DNA of 64,000 nucleotides from Torymus aiolomorphi (GCA_036365515.1 CM070873.1:223525876-223589875); one strand, 5' to 3'; positions 21,317 through 32,835 are shown, counted from the first letter of the stretch. The notes: generated by a model not told the origin, from the letters alone. A program made the numbers and translations.

Positions 21317-22800
21317 TCTACGGATAAAAAATGTGCAATGTTATCATGTCTCATTAAAAGGTGATCTCGCGAGTATTCAATAGCGGATATTACAAGGAGG
21401 GGCTCTATTTTATTTAGATGGGAGGGTTCTGTCCACACAGGGCTTCCATTCTCCACACAGGAATTTAACTCGTTCCACACAGGATTTTCTTTCAACATAC
21501 TCCACACAGGATTCTCTTTTCCCACACAGGGTTCTGGGTTACATATTTTGATGCTCACTACTTGGGGTATCTCGTCATCATCGGAAACGTCGGACGCACT
21601 TTCTCTATGGGTTTTGTCAGTGGTCAATTCGTCATCTGTTGTTGGTTCTCGGGGAGCAATCACCCCTTGAACCTCTGTTCGTATATTGGGAGCCCTACTT
21701 TTGCCAGACGGGATTTCTTGATAGGATTTTTCCTGTTGGTCCCCAGCCCTATCCTTCTCGTGTGCGGAAGTACTTCGCTCCAAGGCCGCATAGTCCTTGA
21801 GCCCCCCAACACACTTGAGAACTTCAGTTGCAGTGGTCGTAACCGGAACTTTATCACTTGCCAGGGTTTCTTGATAGGAATTTTCCTGTTGGCCTTGGGT
21901 CCTACTCTCCTCGATACGTGCGAAAGTACTCCGGCCCGTCGGGATTTCTTGATAGGAATTTTCCTGTTGGTCCCCGGCCCCCCCGACACGCACGAGGGCA
22001 TCGGTCATGTTTCCCACAACCGGACTTTTCCGAACTCCTCTTGCGAGGGCATCAGTCACGTTTTCCACGACTGGATTTTCCCTAACTCTACTCTCCTCTA
22101 CTTCGAGGGCATCAGCCACGACCCCTACAACCGGCACTTGTCTAAAGCTACCTCGGTTATGTTTCCCACAACCGCTGCTCTCTCCTAATGAAGAGGCAGA
22201 GCTAAACCTATGTATGTCAGTCAGTCCATCGTTCATGCTAATGAGGGTGTAAGAAGTGTCGTGGCACTCAGCTGCTTTGGAATTTGATTCAGAATTATTG
22301 ATTATAAACAGTTTTTCTATGTTAATTTCAGGTGACGGTTCCTCCGCGCTGAGGTCTTTGAGATTTACGGTCAGGGAAGAAGTAGGGATAGGATTTCTGG
22401 ACAGTGCGTCCGCGTTCATGTTACTTTTACCGGGTTTGTGTACGATTTCATACTCGTATTCTCTTAATAGGATTTTCCAGCGGGCCAAACGCGTAATGGG
22501 GTCTCTCAATGTGTGAAGCCATAGAAGGGATCGGTGATCGGTCACAAAAGTAAATTTTCCGCCGTATAAATATGATTTAAATTGTTTAACTGCGTGAACT
22601 ATCGCTAATAATTCCTTTTCGCTAGTAGTGTATCGCGTTTCAGTATCGTTTAAGGCCCTAGAGGTATACGCGATGGGGAGATCCTTCCCGATTAGACCCT
22701 GGCTCAAAACACAGCCTAATGCGTAATCGGACGCGTCAGTAGTCACCACGAATGGTTTGTTAAAGTCGGGATACTGGTTCTGAACAAAGTATCTGTTTAA
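21283..22800 (-). pseudogene. RNase H of element 2 plus a long repetitive linker
   Basis: RNase H reads from VTTDASDYALGCVLSQG (catalytic Asp) through SEKELLAIVHAVKQF (Glu) and TDHRSLLWL (Asp) to ADALSRNP. Upstream, a small deletion near 22790 shifts the frame between RT and RNase H. After ADALSRNP comes an about 330-residue acidic, low-complexity linker ending near 21283, with internal repeats: three copies of V-V-x-x-x-x-D-A-L (VVGVVADAL, VVENVTDAL, VVGNMTDAL), three of QQE(N/K)SYQE and about four of NPVW or SPVW. Such a linker between RNase H and integrase is unusually long for the family. Confidence 0.8.
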
Positions 22801-24466
22801 GGGTAATAAATCCTACCTCCTGGGGGTTCTCCCAAATAAAACCCTGCCCTTTCTTTAAAAGAAGACTGAGGGGTTTGGCAATTTTAGCAAAATTTGGAAT
22901 GAACTTCCTATAATATCCGGCTAAACCTAGGAATTGCTTAATGTTTTTCGCGGTTTTTGGTCGCGAAAACTCTGATACGGCCTGGGTTTTTCGGGGGTCG
23001 GGTCTAACTCCCTTTTCCGAGATAATATGCCCTAGGTATGCTACTTCTTTCTTTAAAAATAGACATTTATCAGGTTGCAGGGTTAGGCCCGAAGTCCTTA
23101 ATCTACCAAAAAGTTTCCGTAATTTCCGCGTATGTTCTTCCAACGATTCGGCATATACAACGATATCATCCATATATACAAAGAGCTCAATGCCTTGCAA
23201 CCCGCTAAGGACCTTATCCATAAGGGCTTGGAACGTTGAAGGAGCGCCCTTTAAATCCATGGGCATTCTTTTGTATTGGAGATGATTAAATGGGGTCGAG
23301 AACGCGGTTTTTGGGGCATCTGCGGGATCGATAGGTACCTGGTGAAACCCGGATGCTAAATCAAGGGTGGAAAAATATTTGCTACAACCTAACTGACCAA
23401 GGATCTCAGTGATATTAGGAAGTGGGTATGCTGATGCTATTGTTTTTTCGTTCAAAGCCCGGAAATCTATAACAAGTCGCCAACGCTTATTCCCTTGCGA
23501 ATCTGGCTTTTTCGGCACTATCCACAGTGGTGAATTATACGGCGATTCAGATTCCTCTACTATATCGTTATCAATTAGCTCTTGAACGTGTTTTTGAACT
23601 ACATCGCGTAATTGGGGCGGATACCGATATTGCTTTACATTTATTGGGACTTTGTCTGTGGTTGGTATTTTGTGGCTAATCATCGATGTTCTACTCAATA
23701 TGTCGCCTGGTAAGTGAAATTGACAGGGAAATTGACTAACAAGGTTTTTTATACTCTCCCGTTCCTTTTGATCAAGGTCTGCTATATCTAATAAATTCAT
23801 TATTTTGTCTACTCTATGTTGAAGTCCAATCTCGGCCTCCGAATTAGCTATAATTTTGACGGAACGCACCGGCTTGATAGTGCTATCGTATAATTCTAAA
23901 GTCAATGGCGGAATAATAACGTTGATATCCTCCGCGGTTGTATTTATCGCGAACAGATAAGCCTTACCATCCCTATTTTTGACCAAGCATTCACCTATAA
24001 AAAGTCCAGGTCCGGCATTTATACGGGGAATATAACCGGCAGAGCGCATATTATTTCGAATTTTAATTTGAACAAGAGTTTTTGTTCTAGCAGGTAAATA
24101 AAGGGTGTCATGATTTATAAAGGTTGCGGTTTCACGCGGATTCCCGAAAGAGATTGATCCGTTCTTGAAGGATAGGGTGGCTTCCTGTTATCTTAGAAAT
24201 TCCGTACCGAGAATTCCATCTGCGTTTATTGGGAAGTTATCCAATACGATGTTAAGCCGACATTTAATATCCCCAAGGCTCACGTTCGCATATCCCAAAG
24301 TATCGATTAAACCGTCACTGATTCCGGCCAGGCGATAAAGAATATTTGATTGAATGGTAACGTAGGGTTTTAATAGAGACTCTTTAATAATATTTAATTC
24401 CGACCCAGTGTCGATAAGAAAACGCGGTAGGGGCTTCGTTAAATCATTGCTTTTAAATATTACCAC
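22760..24466 (-). pseudogene. Protease and reverse transcriptase of element 2, one stop
   Basis: The protease starts with the active-site loop FLIDTGSELNII and the flap-side GILGTEFLR. A TAA at 24188-24190 then interrupts the frame, which reopens unchanged through RT. RT shows SPLWIVPKK, RLVIDFRALNEKT, STLDLASGFHQV, the catalytic YMDDIVVYA, then YLGHIISEKGV and QFLGLAGYYRKFI. MPMDLKGAPSTFQ has Asp where most relatives have Phe (MPFGLKNAP-type). The frame ends in a shift near 22790. The products would process the polyprotein and copy RNA to DNA. Confidence 0.9.
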
Positions 24467-25688
24467 CGGGGAGTTAGACTCATTAGTGGTTGTAATGAGG
24501 ATGGCGCGGGTCGGGGCGCGAGGCTTGTTGGATCCGAAGGGTTCGCCATGGCGCCCGTATGACGAACCACAGGGGCGTTTAAAGGCTTGGTGTTGTTATT
24601 AGAAGAGAATCGTCGAAAGGGTTGGTTTGCAGGAAGATTACCAGGGTCCGCCCTTGGCCGCCTCCTACAGGTTCCGTAATTATGTCCTCCTATTTTGCAA
24701 TAATTACAGTATGGACTCGAGTCTCTCCTTGAGCAATCTCTCGCAAGATGACCGGGCTCGTTACATCGGTAACATCTGCGTCGCTTTATTTCCAGTGTGT
24801 CCTCATCTTGAGGTTCGGTGATGTGACAATACGCTCGTTTCCGATTGTTGTCTATCTTATGGCAATGCAACTCTTTCCGCTGTTGCACATACTTCTCGCA
24901 AGTTATCGCGGCACTAATGGTTTGCTCGAGGGTAGTTGATACCTTTCCGATCATACGCGTAGCTATTTCAGAATTTAACCCCAGGGTAAAACATTCTATT
25001 GCCGTATTCGTGGTTCCTTCGATCATTCCACGTGCTACAATAGGGTTAAAATTTTCATCAATCAATTCGCGCGCTTTCTGCAGGATTTTGGTCACCCGTA
25101 ATCCATAGTCAGACACCTTTTCTTGCGGATTTTGTTTAACGCGTGCTAAATCTGTTTGAACCTGGGGTAAATTCTGGCTGAGCGAGAAAACTCTTTTTAA
25201 TTCTAACAAAAGTTTCGATCTAAATTATCGAAAGATTTGAATTGCAAATAATCGCTCGCTTCTCCGGTAACACGTGACTTTACTAGCTTCATAAAAAAGC
25301 TTCTATCACCGGGATTCACGAAATTTTCGGCTTCTCTACATTCTCTAATAAAACGATTTACCGAAATGTTTTTCCCATTAAATTCGGGGAGTATTCGCAC
25401 GATTTCATTAGTCTTTTTATAGCTCGAAAAAGAATCTGATTTAATGGATCTATTATTTATTGAATTATTATCGAAGTCATCACGCGTAATTGAATTATCC
25501 CCAATATTACGCGACCTCGGGGCGGGATTAAGCGGCGGCTTAGCCGTTGTTAAACTCGGTTCGACGCGTGTATTTATTGTTAAATTTAGTGCTTCTATAA
25601 CGTCAGGTAAACTACTATTACTATCCGTTGGCCTAGAATTCTCTGAAATTGACCATGAATCCGACGCCTGCTCGCTATTAACCGACAT
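24460..25688 (-). pseudogene. gag: gag of element 2, one frameshift
   Basis: Translation starts at ATG 25688. The N-terminal region is Ser/Asn-rich, followed by a capsid-like segment (RILPEFNGKNISVNRFIREC). A frameshift at about 25205-25215 breaks the frame between YLQFKSFDNLDRNF and LELKRVFSLSQNLPQV. The second part ends with two zinc knuckles, CYRCNEPGHLARDC and CNYCKIGGHNYGTC, both C-x2-C-x4-H-x4-C, then a basic Pro-rich tail. Gag packages the RNA. The tail overlaps the protease frame by a few bases. Confidence 0.88.
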
Positions 25689-26229
25689 TTTGCAATAATC
25701 GCTCGTTCGCTGGCTCAGGTTACTTAGCTCGGGTTCTTCCTTTTCGCTGTCTCGCAGATGACTCTGGTAATTCGGGCAGAGGTTGATGATTCTTGTGTAC
25801 TGATGACTCGTGGTAGGTGCTGGGGATCCGCTGATGATTAGTGGCGGATGTTAAACTTGACAATGCCTGCAGTGCGGGGGCGTGGACAGGCAGTGGAGAG
25901 ATCGCAGGTGACGCCCTGAACGTAGTTGATATGGGCTTCTTCTACTACGAAGTCGTTGCCTGGGTGTCGGCCTTGGAGCTGCGTCGTTTTCACTCTCGTA
26001 TCCTGAATCAGGAGTGATCTTGAGTTGGATGGTGCCTCGACGTCGTCGTTCATGAAGTTCTTCGATTTGAATGGGGATTTCACTTTGATTCTTGCTGTGG
26101 GCCCAATTCCTCAAATCGGATGTTCCGGCATTCGCCCGTGGTCCAGGGGAAACCACGGCTCAAAAACCCTGGACAAAACACTATACACTTCACTTCGTTT
26201 AGTCTTTTCACTCGCGAACTCCTTTGAAT
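25689..26229 (-). other. Untranslated leader of element 2
   Basis: About 540 bp between the primer site and the gag start. Several short frames cross it on both strands but none resembles a protein. It is the likely packaging leader. Confidence 0.5.
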
Positions 26230-26248
26230 AATCCCACCGCTGTCACCA
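26230..26248 (-). promoter_or_regulatory. Primer binding site, tRNA-Leu type
   Basis: The plus strand reads AATCCCACCGCTGTCACCA, which closely matches the 3 prime end of animal tRNA-Leu including CCA. It lies four bases inside the 5 prime LTR, as expected for the minus-strand element. Confidence 0.8.
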
Positions 26249-26252
26249 AAAT

Positions 26253-28009
26253 TGTTATGACCCGAGTCGGGGTCTTCAAGCAGAAGGGCGTTTCTGCAAT
26301 GGTCGCCGGGTTGACCAATTAGAATTTGGGAATGTTGCTCAATTAAGCGCTAAAGCGCACAGAGTTGCGAGAGGTTTAAATAAAACTCAAACTCAAGAGA
26401 TTTAGAGTTTATTCTGTGTTTATTGAATTAGATATCACTTTAATTAATGTCTTTAACAATTCTTTCGTTAATGTGTTCGTGACTCGATATAAACTTTAAC
26501 TGACAGTAAGATAAAGCCAGCTTGCGCGCGCTGATGCAATAACCGTTAACAAATCGAATTTCACGCACTGATGCAATACTTGTTACGAAGCTTTAAGAGT
26601 ACTTGGTAACTCTCGACTAAAAGCTCAACGGCGCAACGTACACAGTAACAAAGACCAGACTAGTTGGCAGCCGACTGTTAGAGCTTCTGGGCGCAACATG
26701 CACAAGTGCAGCAGAGTACCAAGCGAGTTGGTAACGACCCAGATCTAAAGCTACGAAGCGTCTCATGTGCTCGGTAGCGACTGACTCTGGCGGCCCGGGG
26801 CTCTTCTTTTATATCCTGGACGCGGACCTTAAACCGTTGACGAGAGGGTATGGGAGGAGCCAGTTCCTCTGGTCGCGAAAAGCTGAATCTTCTGGAAGTC
26901 TGTTCCGAGGCCTGTAGGTGCCTAGGAGGGCCGAGAGCTTCCCTCTCTTCTCTTAATCATGGCGAGCTTCATGGTGGGGGAACACCTGTGGATGCTCAGA
27001 TCCTGGCCGAAAATCCCTTCTTGACTTGCGGCGCTTGTACCTGCCTCTTGATTGGTTCCCCTCTGTAGGCCGTTACGTTGTGATGTACTAGCTCCCGGTT
27101 GGTAGTGGGGACAGTACGATGTAGAGGCTGTAGGGCGCCAAGTTGCCTCAGAGGCCTCCCCCACTCTAAAGTAGAGAGAGTGGAGAGAGTGGTGGTGGAG
27201 GGGCGTCAGACCTAAAAATAGGGTTGGCGGCGGAGAGGGGTTACTAGTCTCTGATTGGCTGCTACTCTGCCAGCCGTTACGCTCGTAGCCCCTCGAGTTG
27301 GTTGCGTCATGGACGCACGAGCTGATGCAACGTTGCCCAACGAATTCCAAGAGTTGTTGACTGTTAATGACTCATAGCTCGTTCCTTGCCATGTTCAACC
27401 GTCGTGCATTCCAGAGGCCCTTCGCTAATGGCCCTTCTCTGAATTGTTTGTGCGCTGCTGAGCCGTTGGCTAATGGATTCCGGGAATTGATTGTCCGTTG
27501 GTTGTCGTTGCGTTGGCTAATGAATTTCGGGAACTAATTGACCGTTTATTGTCGTCGTGCTGGCTGTCCTCCTATAAATAGAGCTTTACCCTACCTGAGC
27601 GAGCTTTTCCCTAGCTATCATTATTATTACAGTTCGTCTCATAATTATTATTTATTATCAGAATAGTTATTAATTTAACCGTAGATTACTATCGCTATTT
27701 ATTGCTAAATCCCAATTTGTTCGTTAACGCATCGCTATACGGGCGCAATTACTAGTTATTAAAGGTAATTAATTAATAAATTCATTCTCGCTTGTTTATC
27801 CTTGATTCCTATTCGTGTTATTGTTTATAACTTGGTTAAATTAATCAAAATATACCATTAGAGTTTTAGACCGAGATTGTTATGGGAACGCATTCAATTA
27901 TTATTATTTAATATATTATTTAATTTAATTTTTATCAGAAATCAAGGTTCCATTGTAGAATAGCCTTTATTTGTCGCACGACTCATTCACGCAAACGCAG
28001 TTCATAACA
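26253..28009 (-). repeat. 5 prime LTR of element 2
   Basis: It has the same ends as 17261-19001. It retains the 44-bp block lost from the other LTR and lacks about 28 bp present there. It contains a CCTATAAATAG promoter-like box at about 27571. The small frame near 26850-27068 recurs in the other LTR because the LTRs are copies, not because it is a gene. Confidence 0.92.
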
Positions 28010-28133
28010 CTATCTCTGAAAAGTGACGTCATCTTGGAGCCAAGGGCAGTAGTACTACCAAGTAATCTCTTCTTCACAAGGAACTCGGATAATTATGATC
28101 GAACTTCACTTACAAGTTCGTTTGATCTCAAAT
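28010..28133 (-). repeat. DIRS right inverted terminal repeat, outer segment
   Basis: CTATCTCTGAAAAGTGACGT mirrors the left repeat up to its tip. It then extends (CTTCACTTACAAGTTCGTTTG to GATCTCAAAT) beyond what the left repeat has, as in DIRS1 where the right repeat is longer. The extension is what the second half of the internal complementary region copies. Confidence 0.85.
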
Positions 28134-28385
28134 ATTTAAACAATAAGCATTAATTATTTTAGAATCATCTTATAGAATAAAATATTATCCAACTACTACA
28201 CATTCTTTAAAGTAATTGAATATTTATCTAGATGGCCACGTACTGGGCACTGGCCGCTCATTGGTACTTTTACCTTACTAGTACCGGGGAACAAAGACGC
28301 CAATAATAAAGAGACAAAGAAAAACGCAGAGAATGAATGACCCGGTAAAAAACTCAAGAAAAGTGCGGAAAACGCGAGAGTTGAT
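28134..28385. mobile_element. Right half of the element interrupted by the DIRS copy
   Basis: It carries GGCCGCTCATTGGTACTTTT at about 28252-28271, the inverted partner of 6526-6555. An open frame on the minus strand begins with a hydrophobic, signal-peptide-like segment, but it is antisense to the serpin start and I do not treat it as a gene. Confidence 0.35.
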
Positions 28386-30043
28386 GATAATGTAGGTGAG
28401 AAATTGAGCAACAATGTGACCGAAACAATCACCGAAAAAAGTCTGTCATCGAGCATCAACAAGTTTACGTACGAGTTGTACAAGGTAAGCGGTAATACTA
28501 AGTACTTGCATCATGAGATTTTTGCATATAAAGAAGTAATTTTCTTCTTTCTTATACTTAGAAAATCGAGTGCCAATTCCCAGGATACTTTGTGTGCTCG
28601 CCCATGTGCGCCCATTTGGTCCTGTCGATGGCAGCTTGCGGGGCTCGCGGACAGACAGCCGAGGAGATGACAAAGGCGCTTCAGTTGACGCCTTGACGGC
28701 GGCCAAGGGCATTCACAATTACCTTCCGGAATTCAAAAACTTCATCCAGGAGTTGTCCCGCGAAGAGTACAATGTGAGTTGGATAATTGTGTTTTTGAGT
28801 AAATAAGAAACGGAACTTTATATGAAATGTTATTTGTAGTATATGTATAAATGTATCGAAAAATTGCACATCGCCAACCAAATTTTTGCTCAACAAATGA
28901 AAGATCCAGATATTCTTGAGGCTGCGACTTTGAAGCAGATATGAAAACCAACTTCCATTCTGATTGCACTATGATTAACTTTCGTGAGAAAAAGATTGCT
29001 ACTCAAACCATAAACAATTGGTGTAGCGAACAGACTGATGGTAAAATAAAGAGTATTGTTACAGAAGGTAAAAACTGATTTTAATTCATATATGTTATTT
29101 ATTGATACTTCTGTTTTACAAGTAATTATTTTTTAGAAAGTTTTGATAGACCTCCTATTTACATGATGCTTCTAAGTGCTATATATTTTAAATCATCTTG
29201 GGAAAGTAGTTTTTTTATTGATAGTACACAACTATTGCCATTTCATATAAGTAATAAAGAAACGATTGATGTTCCTACAATAATTAAGTATGATCATTTT
29301 CATTATAAAAAAGTGACAGATCTTAATGCTGTAATTGTTTCTATGTCTTATAAGGTGTGAATGTTTATGTTAAAGATATAAAATCTATTGAATATATTTC
29401 CACACATACTGACAACTACTCGTTACAGATGCCAGGATTTTACATGCTTATTGTAATGCCAAATGATGGAATAGATGGCATAAAACGTATGGAACACAAT
29501 TTAACTTTTTTAAATTTCAACCTTAATGATTTACCAATTAGTGTGTGTCGTCTTTCTTTGCCAAAATTCAAAATAGAAAATGATCTTGACTTGAATTGTT
29601 CTTTAAAAAAAGTGAATAGTATTTTGTTTTTTATTTTTAACATAACTTATATTTGATTTTTTACATTTTAAAACTTGTTTGTTTTTTATTATCTTGGTAT
29701 GACTACCATGTTTATGCCTGATAAAGCAAATTTTGATGGCATTGCAAAAAAACGTTTCTCCATCATTGTATGCAGATCAAGTTTTTCAAAAATGATTCAT
29801 TGACATTAATGAAAGGGGAACTGAAGCTGCTGCTGTCACTTGTATGTATTCAATTTTTATTTTATAATTATAATTATTTCTCGTAATGTTAATTTTATTT
29901 TTCTTTTTGTAGATGTGCGATTGCATGGCGGAGGTCCATGTTCGTCATTTAAGCCTATCAAGGTTGATATAAATAAGCCTTTTTTGTATATGATTAAGTA
30001 TGAGGATAATATTATATTTATTGGAAGAGTTTGTAATCCTACT
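28386..30043 (+). pseudogene. Serpin pseudogene, about seven exons
   Basis: Serpins are serine-protease inhibitors that trap the enzyme by a cleaved reactive-centre loop. Exons read about 28386-28484 (KSLSSSINKFTYELYK), 28562-28773 (FVCSPMCAHLVLSMAACGAR), 28840-29067 (LHIANQIFAQQ; INNWCSEQTDGKIKSIV), 29137-29354 (LLSAIYFKSSWES), 29429-about 29610 (MPGFYMLIVMPNDG; LSLPKFKIENDLDLN), about 29695-29845 (TTMFMPDKANFDGIAKK; hinge ERGTEAAAV) and about 29913-30043 (PFLYMIKY, IIFIGRVCNP). Lesions: frame shifts near 28675, 28940 and 29750, a TGA at 29793-29795 and no AG acceptor before the 29695 exon. The last block stops where a foldback element begins. Upstream coding before 28386 is unclear. It is likely non-functional unless some lesions are sequence errors. 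Confidence 0.85.
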
Positions 30044-30724
30044 GAAAAATCTCAGGTGACTTCTCAGGTGAAATCGCAGGTTAGATCTCATGTAAAATCT
30101 CACGCCAAAATCTCATGTGACTATTAGAAAAAAATTACTTTAGATGAGATCTCAGGTGAGATCTCATTCAGTTAAAAAGAGTTACAATAGTTATTTTCGA
30201 TAAAAGTGCATGTGCGAAATCGTTTGCTCATGGAGTGTTAAAAAATTATTTTACACAAAATCTCATGTGACCTATGTCAAAGTTTTTTGGTGAGAACTCA
30301 GGTGAGATTCTCACCTGAGTTTTCACCAACAATTTAATTTTTCTTTTTCATGCCATTTTGTATGTGTGTTATGATAACTTTCCATAAAACTCAGTTGAGA
30401 ATCTCACGTGAGTTCTCACGAAAATATTTATTTTTTTTTTATTTTCTGCCACCAAATTTTTTAACGAAAATAAATGGTATTTAACATTCAGACTATAAAT
30501 TCAGATGAGAACTTGTGTGAGAATCTCAGCTGAGTTTTCACAAAAAATTGAATTTCTTCTACGAGATTTTGCATGTCATGAAAATGTTTTGCCCTATTGA
30601 AAATGTATGGCGAAAACGCAGCTGAGAATCTCACCTGAGTTCTCATGTAAAATTTAATTCTTTAATTTATTTCCACTATGTATTTATAATTAGAAAATTG
30701 GTCAACCCATATCTCATGTTTGTC

Positions 30725-30860
30725 ACCCCCGCCTTCGGCTTGTGTGGCAATTTAGACGAGATATTGCCTGCCCAAGTTTTTTCCTCCCTAGTTGCGTAAT
30801 ATAGTATTTTTGCCTAGCGGACCGAAAGTACCACTTTCGCTCCCGGCGGCCGATCGTGAA
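30725..30860. repeat. Dispersed repeat family copy 1
   Basis: CACCCCCGCCTTCGGCTTGT, then TTTTTTCCTCCCTAGTTGCG and GACCGAAAGTACCACTTTCG. The order matches the copies at 50.6-50.9 and 60.5-61.6 kb. Confidence 0.6.
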
Positions 30861-30921
30861 GGTTGTATTTTCTGCCTCGCCAGGTAAGAAAATCGTATAC
30901 ACAACGTTTATAATCAAATTA

Positions 30922-30922
30922 A

Positions 30923-30988
<66 letters not shown>
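30922..30988 (+). repeat. GA microsatellite in left arm
   Basis: A run of GA units of about 66 bp, mirrored by the shorter TC tract at 33219-33256 in the other arm. The two lengths differ, so the tract changed after the arms formed. Confidence 0.9.
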
Positions 30989-30990
<2 letters not shown>

Positions 30991-31555
30991 CGCCGAGCTT
31001 ACAGGACGAAAGCGCGCGACGAAAATCCAGCCGAAGCGAAGGTGAGCGTCATCACCCAGGGAGCGACGAGAGTACCCACTCCGTCGGCGACAGCGGGATG
31101 ACCGGCACGACCTGGCAGCCGGCGAGCCGCCAATTGCCTTCACTAAGGACCAACTCGGTAGCGGACTCGTAATTTCCCGCCTTAGAGCAGCACAGAATGG
31201 GAATACCGGTGATTTCAATATCTGAAAAAGAAGAATTGAAAAATCACAATTTGTCCGAAAATCACGTTATTTGAACTGCTTTTGAGCACGTATAGTTTTA
31301 TCATGTAAAAACGATGAAAGTAAAAGGTGAAAAAAGTAGAATGATTAGAACGTTAAGTTCATGTACTTATTTTTAAGTAAGAAGAAAAACTTATCTGAAA
31401 CGAATGCCAATGACTCCGCAAATCAGCAATGTTAACATTTTTAATGAAGACGATTTTTATTAATTCAGCTGATTCTTTCATACTAATGAACTCCACTATT
31501 TAACAACGAGAAAATTTTATTGTAAACAAACATCAAGATTCTATACACTGAAAAA

Positions 31556-32601
31556 CTTTTAGGTGCGCCGCTGCATCAGTAGAGGCGCTGCAGTGCTATC
31601 ATGCTCTTGGCAAAGCGGCTCGCTCAGTTTTGGGAGTGCCTCTACTCCAAAGACGCGGAGACAGCCACTTCCAAATTCGGAAGCGTCGCACTCTCGTGAA
31701 AGGGAAAGCGGTATATCTAATTAAGTGGACAATTGCTACATTTACTAGAAATCTTTTTTAATGAAATCGAACGGTAATCAGTTATATAACGTTTATTAGA
31801 ATCATTCGAAAATTTTATTTAAAACGAAATAACTAGTATAAATATTTACAGTAAAAATCCTCTTTTTAATTAAATGATCGAAAATTATAATCACATTAAA
31901 AAATTATTTTATGTATTGAAACAAATACCATTTTTATAGATTATTGTAACAAAAGTATAAAAGGTGGACCTAATATTTGCATGAATAATATTAACAATAT
32001 TTTAACAAATAGATACACCGATTTTTTTTTTATTTTTGCTTGGTATAAAAATCACTTTAAAAATAATTCTAGAAGATGTAGCCATTTCGTTAAAAAGGCG
32101 AAATATAAAAGTTTTGGTCAGAGTGAAAGAAAAACGCAAAAAAGCGAAAATATTATAATGTATAACAGAAAATATAAAGGGCACATTCAAACACCATATT
32201 TAGAGGTTATATTGACATTGATCTAATACTTATACACAAAAACAAATGGTAGAGATGTTCTAATTCATGAAACTTCTTAAAAAAGTTGTCCATCGTGCGA
32301 TGAAACGACAACTTATATATATAAAAGAACTGCTCAGAACAAACGGTGATGTATTAATTATACTCGCAGGCGTTGTATACAACTTCTTTTCCAAACTTCC
32401 AAAGAGAGGTATAACCGCTTTCTCGCGCAATCGAATTGCTGCTTTACCATGACGATAGGTGCGCTGCTGTACCGTTGCGGAAGAGCGGCACTCTCGTTTT
32501 GGGAGCGTAGCTGTGCCAAACCGAGAGCGTGTAGCACTACGCATATTTGAGACAGTAGCTATCTCTGTCGGGCGAACCGTTTTACCAAAGGTTTTTCAGT
32601 G
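31556..32601. mobile_element. TA-target TIR element nested in the foldback loop
   Basis: Its ends are CACTGAAAAAC and GTTTTTCAGTG, flanked by TA on both sides. GC-rich blocks with GCGCCGCTGCATCAG-type and GAGCGGCACTCTCG-type sequence lie just inside each end, and the middle is AT-rich. The 1046 bp encode no transposase I can see, so it is non-autonomous. TA duplication suggests a Tc1/mariner-like mobiliser, which is inference. Confidence 0.65.
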
Positions 32602-32763
32602 TATCTATAGAAAGACTATCAATCAATAGTCGTTGTTATGGTAACGAACGCGTATATTGCTGAGCAGTTTCAAATGACAACATTATTTGTTTGACTGTAT
32701 TTTCGATCTAGTTGTAATTTTTACACTTTAACTCCATCATTATAGCAGCCAAAGTCAATAACA

Positions 32764-32835
32764 TGGGTAGTACAACAAAGATTGAAGATTTCTGGAGCCG
32801 CAGACATCCTTTTCAGATAAGTCTCTCTTCTTAGG
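32764..32835 (+). other. Possible vestigial exon in the foldback loop
   Basis: ATG 32764 opens MGSTTKIEDFWSRRHPFQIS and closes at a TAG near 32833. A donor-like ATAAGT follows CAG. The FWSRRHPF motif loosely resembles the YFSRHPPK exon at 47.2 kb. This is weak evidence that the element once carried a gene. Confidence 0.2.

Larger units (their letters stand above)
17261..28009 (-). mobile_element. Ty3/gypsy-type LTR retrotransposon (element 2), degraded
   Basis: The element is 10.75 kb on the minus strand with long LTRs (1741 and 1757 bp), a Leu-type primer site, gag with two CCHC knuckles, pol in protease-RT-RNase H-integrase order and a clear polypurine tract. The 4-bp target duplication CTAT is at 17257-17260 and 28010-28013. 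Each gene has stops or frameshifts. No env-like gene lies between integrase and the 3 prime LTR; instead there is about 880 bp of repetitive non-coding sequence. Confidence 0.92.
7309..28133 (+). mobile_element. DIRS-type tyrosine-recombinase retrotransposon, broken by two nested LTR elements
   Basis: The layout follows DIRS1: inverted terminal repeats, a gag-like ORF, RT/RNase H with the RT motif YLDD, an overlapping tyrosine recombinase, and an internal complementary region near the right end. The element's own sequence is 7309-7391, 13259-17260 and 28010-28133, about 4.2 kb. No target-site duplication is expected for recombinase-integrated elements, and none was seen. Every reading frame has frameshifts or stops, so this copy is dead. 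The two nested insertions post-date its arrival. Confidence 0.85.

Noticed and set aside
21562..22188. 208-residue plus-strand frame
   Set aside because: It is antisense to the repetitive linker of element 2 pol. Its repeats mirror the linker repeats.
28196..28483. Minus-strand frame with a hydrophobic signal-like start
   Set aside because: It is antisense to the first readable serpin exon and has no homology that I can see.
30856..31218. Arg/Glu- and Ser/Leu-repeat frames
   Set aside because: They translate the GA microsatellite and its GC-rich neighbour in an element arm.
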